DNA of 5,886 nt from CAZLAJ01 sp964644605 (GTDB lineage: Bacteria; Patescibacteriota; Microgenomatia; UBA1406; GWC2-37-13): contig CAZXWS010000020.1 in assembly GCA_964644605.1 (NCBI GenBank), positions 1 to 5,886 of the forward strand, in the 5' to 3' direction. Position numbers and translations under genes: made by a program. A model generated the notes under the pieces. That model did not search any database, was not told the origin of the DNA, and worked only from the letters and a program-made list of their open reading frames with translations. How positions within the stretch are numbered: position 1 is the first letter of the stretch; each line of letters begins with the position of its first letter. Positions 4,441-5,886 of this stretch are shown here, piece by piece.

Positions 4441-5037
4441 ATGCTTCGGTCTCTTTTTTTGTACCAAATACTGTTTGTAATGCTGGTTATAGTAAACACG
4501 CTTATTTTTGTAAAACTTCTGCATAAATCGCAAAAAACAGCGTATATGAATAAAATACTTACAGAAATAGATAAACCTGTTGAAGTGCAGAATCAATTTC
4601 ATTCATCAACAGCTCCATTTGTATTGGGTACATTTACTGCGGAAGCAAACATGGCTGATGGCCGCGCGGCTAATTTGAAAGCTTTTTTTAGAAAATATAA
4701 TTCCCCACTTTATGATAAAGCAGACTTCATTGTCAAAACATCCGACAAATATCACTTTGATTATCGTCTTATTCCTGCCATTGCAATGCAGGAATCCACA
4801 CTATGTAAATTTATTCCGGAAAATTCCTACAATTGCTGGGGATATGGCATATATGGAGACACGGTAACCCGTTTTTCCTCCTACGAAGAAGCTATCGAAA
4901 CTGTTGCTGAAGGGATAAAAACAAATTATTTAGACAAAGGATTATTAACTGCGAGTGAAATTATGCGCAAATATACACCTTCATCAAATGGTAGCTGGGC
5001 GCGGGGTGTGAATACAGTTCTCGACTGGCTCGAGTAA
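4441..5037 (+). CDS. Membrane-anchored glucosaminidase/lysozyme-like protein (paralogue)
   Basis: This 198-residue protein has an N-terminal membrane segment (residues 6-27) without a clear cleavage site, so it is probably anchored with the catalytic domain outside. After a linker (30-85) comes a lysozyme-like domain. Its core LIPAIAMQEST has E118 as the probable catalytic glutamate. SYNCWGYG, SSYEEAI and a late GSWARGV follow. The same landmarks occur in the same order in the secreted protein at 2238-2804, so the two are paralogues. C122 and C132 could form a disulfide near the active site, unlike the cysteine pair of the secreted copy. It probably cuts or remodels peptidoglycan near the membrane. 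The start is supported by a promoter 6 nt upstream. It ends 1 nt before a palindromic repeat and runs convergently into the methyltransferase gene. Confidence 0.8.
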   Translation: MLRSLFLYQILFVMLVIVNTLIFVKLLHKSQKTAYMNKILTEIDKPVEVQNQFHSSTAPFVLGTFTAEANMADGRAANLKAFFRKYNSPLYDKADFIVKTSDKYHFDYRLIPAIAMQESTLCKFIPENSYNCWGYGIYGDTVTRFSSYEEAIETVAEGIKTNYLDKGLLTASEIMRKYTPSSNGSWARGVNTVLDWLE

Positions 5038-5038
5038 A

Positions 5039-5143
5039 AACGGATTAGGACGGATTGATTACGGATATCTACGGAGCCACGGATTCACAGGCCAAGAAAT
5101 CCGTTATCCGTAGTTCTCCGTATCTAATCTGTGTTTATCCGTT
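5039..5143. repeat. Inverted cluster of ACGGAT units between convergent genes
   Basis: ACGGA occurs five times in one direction (5040, 5050, 5061, 5071, 5079), then TCCGT four times (5100, 5107, 5117, 5138) plus a degenerate TCTGT (5128). The two halves are imperfect reverse complements, from AACGGAT (5039-5045) to ATCCGTT (5137-5143), so the whole unit can form a long hairpin. It fills the gap between two convergent genes, and its right end contains the stop of the methyltransferase gene (5144-5142). It probably ends transcription from both sides and belongs to a mobile or expanding repeat family. Confidence 0.75.
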
Positions 5144-5687
5144 ATATCTGGTAGTAGTACGTAAAAAACGGTTTACCTTCCAAAGTTTTTACCAACTTTT
5201 TGTCCCAGCCTTCCACTTTAAAGCCATGTGAAATGACAGTACTCCCCTTTTGTAACTCTTTTTCTAATTTAGGTCGTAATTCACTAATTAATTTGGGCAT
5301 AAGAAAAATATACAGGGTATCAGTATTTGAATAGTCGACATCAAATATATTTTTTTTCACAAACTTTACATTTTTTACGTTTTGAATTTTTGTCAGTAAG
5401 TTTGAGTACCATACTAAAAAAGGATTCACTTCTATTCCATAGGCTTTTTGGCCAAAGTGTTTTGCTGCAAATCGCGATACGCGCCCATCGCCGCTTCCTA
5501 ACTCATAGAATATTCCATTCTTCTTTAGATCGGCACTCTCTAATATCTTCTTGGCACGTTTTGACTGCGAAGGAACATATGGCGATCCCTTAATGTGAGA
5601 GTATATGAGTGATGACATAAACCCAAAGAAAGCTATAAGAAAAACAAGCTCTGCAAAGAGCGCAAAGACATAGATAAATACATGCAT
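5142..5687 (-). CDS. Membrane-anchored SAM methyltransferase, FAM173/ATPSCKMT-like
   Basis: This 181-residue protein starts with a membrane helix (about residues 3-29) followed by GSPYVPS and a class I methyltransferase domain. Motif I is FYELGSGDGRV (60-70), the SAM-binding loop; GIEVNP (84-89) carries the acidic ribose-binding E86. NIFDVDY (112-118), then TLYIFLMPKL and a final SHGFKVEGW strand follow. Membrane helix, GSGDGR, a D-x-D-like turn and the F-P-W ending are the pattern of FAM173 proteins. In animals the relative ATPSCKMT methylates a lysine of the ATP synthase c-ring. The bacterial substrate is not known; a membrane protein lysine is a reasonable inference. The ATG at 5687 is supported by TATACT 6 nt upstream. 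Its stop lies in the repeat shared with the convergent gene. A generic small-molecule methyltransferase is the main alternative. Confidence 0.82.
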   Translation of the reverse strand: MHVFIYVFALFAELVFLIAFFGFMSSLIYSHIKGSPYVPSQSKRAKKILESADLKKNGIFYELGSGDGRVSRFAAKHFGQKAYGIEVNPFLVWYSNLLTKIQNVKNVKFVKKNIFDVDYSNTDTLYIFLMPKLISELRPKLEKELQKGSTVISHGFKVEGWDKKLVKTLEGKPFFTYYYQI

Positions 5688-5693
5688 CTGTTT

Positions 5694-5699
5694 AGTATA
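5694..5699 (-). promoter_or_regulatory. -10 box of the methyltransferase gene (leaderless)
   Basis: On the minus strand TATACT (5699-5694) lies 6 nt before the ATG at 5687, the spacing seen at the other starts here. No good -35 box is visible 16-18 bp upstream, so an extended or activator-dependent promoter is possible. Confidence 0.5.
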
Positions 5700-5721
5700 A
5701 TATAATCGCTAATAATTAATT

Positions 5722-5791
5722 AGTATCCAGTATACAGTATCTAGTATCTAGCGAATCACAAGCAATTTCCCTAAATACTAAATACTAATAT
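5722..5791. repeat. Inverted heptad repeats upstream of tRNA-Arg
   Basis: Four 7-bp units follow each other at 5722-5749: AGTATCC, AGTATAC, AGTATCT, AGTATCT. Three related units in opposite orientation follow at 5771-5791: CTAAATA, CTAAATA, CTAATAT. The two arms can pair imperfectly around about 21 nt. The last unit contains TAATAT (5786-5791), placed 7 nt before the tRNA and so a possible -10 box for it, although no good -35 is visible. Confidence 0.65.
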
Positions 5792-5798
5792 CTTTCAT

Positions 5799-5872
<74 letters not shown>

Positions 5873-5886
5873 CAGTAAAATATCCC

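Noticed and set aside
4417..4602. Open frame on the minus strand opposite the start of the anchored hydrolase
   Set aside because: It is antisense to a supported gene and crosses that gene's promoter; its composition reflects AT-rich complement.
5039..5143. CRISPR array
   Set aside because: The units are about 6 bp with irregular spacing and switch orientation in the middle; there are no spacers of uniform length and no cas genes.
5327..5593. Open frame on the plus strand inside the methyltransferase gene
   Set aside because: It is fully covered by a gene with clear methyltransferase motifs on the other strand and has no start signal or recognisable domain.

Overview
The window looks like chromosomal DNA from an AT-rich bacterium of the Candidate Phyla Radiation (Patescibacteria), most likely the Microgenomates side. 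The evidence is indirect. The trigger factor is short and lacks its PPIase domain. There are two small wall-hydrolase-like proteins, a small protein resembling families I associate with Microgenomates, short palindromic repeats in most gaps, tRNAs without encoded CCA, and almost no usable Shine-Dalgarno sites. The protein lengths fit TGA being an ordinary stop (it ends mtaB and the first hydrolase gene), which argues against the code-25 lineages (Gracilibacteria/Absconditabacteria). No ribosomal RNA or marker gene is present to settle the taxonomy.

Layout. Positions 1-1912 read leftward: an mtaB-type tRNA methylthiotransferase (620-1912), a palindrome, a remnant made of the last codons of a GIY-YIG gene plus the 5' half of tRNA-Asp, a long hairpin, an intact GIY-YIG nuclease gene, and tRNA-Asp(GTC). 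The GIY-YIG stop codon lies inside that tRNA. Positions 1913-2136 are a divergent promoter region. Positions 2137-5037 read rightward: a possible 21-residue leader peptide, a secreted glucosaminidase-like protein, a PPIase-less trigger factor (ATGA overlap), an unassigned coiled-coil-like protein, and a second, membrane-anchored glucosaminidase-like paralogue. A convergent membrane-anchored methyltransferase of the FAM173/ATPSCKMT type (5142-5687, minus) and tRNA-Arg(TCG) close the window.

Two observations stand out. First, the GIY-YIG gene and tRNA-Asp are physically interlocked. Part of the gene end and the 5' third of the tRNA is repeated 332 bp upstream, and the GIY-YIG start codon follows directly after a piece of tRNA sequence. 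This is what a tRNA-targeting cassette that rebuilds its target would leave behind. Second, five start codons (1912, 2137, 3682, 4441 and 5687) each sit 5-6 nt downstream of a TATAAT-like box, so the first transcribed base should be the A of ATG. Leaderless transcription appears to be the local rule.

Functionally, the genes touch tRNA modification (mtaB), tRNA supply (Asp, Arg), nascent-chain folding (tig), cell-wall cleavage (two paralogues) and protein methylation at the membrane. Apart from the hydrolase-tig overlap there is little sign of a single shared pathway; the order looks like a streamlined genome with individually promoted genes.
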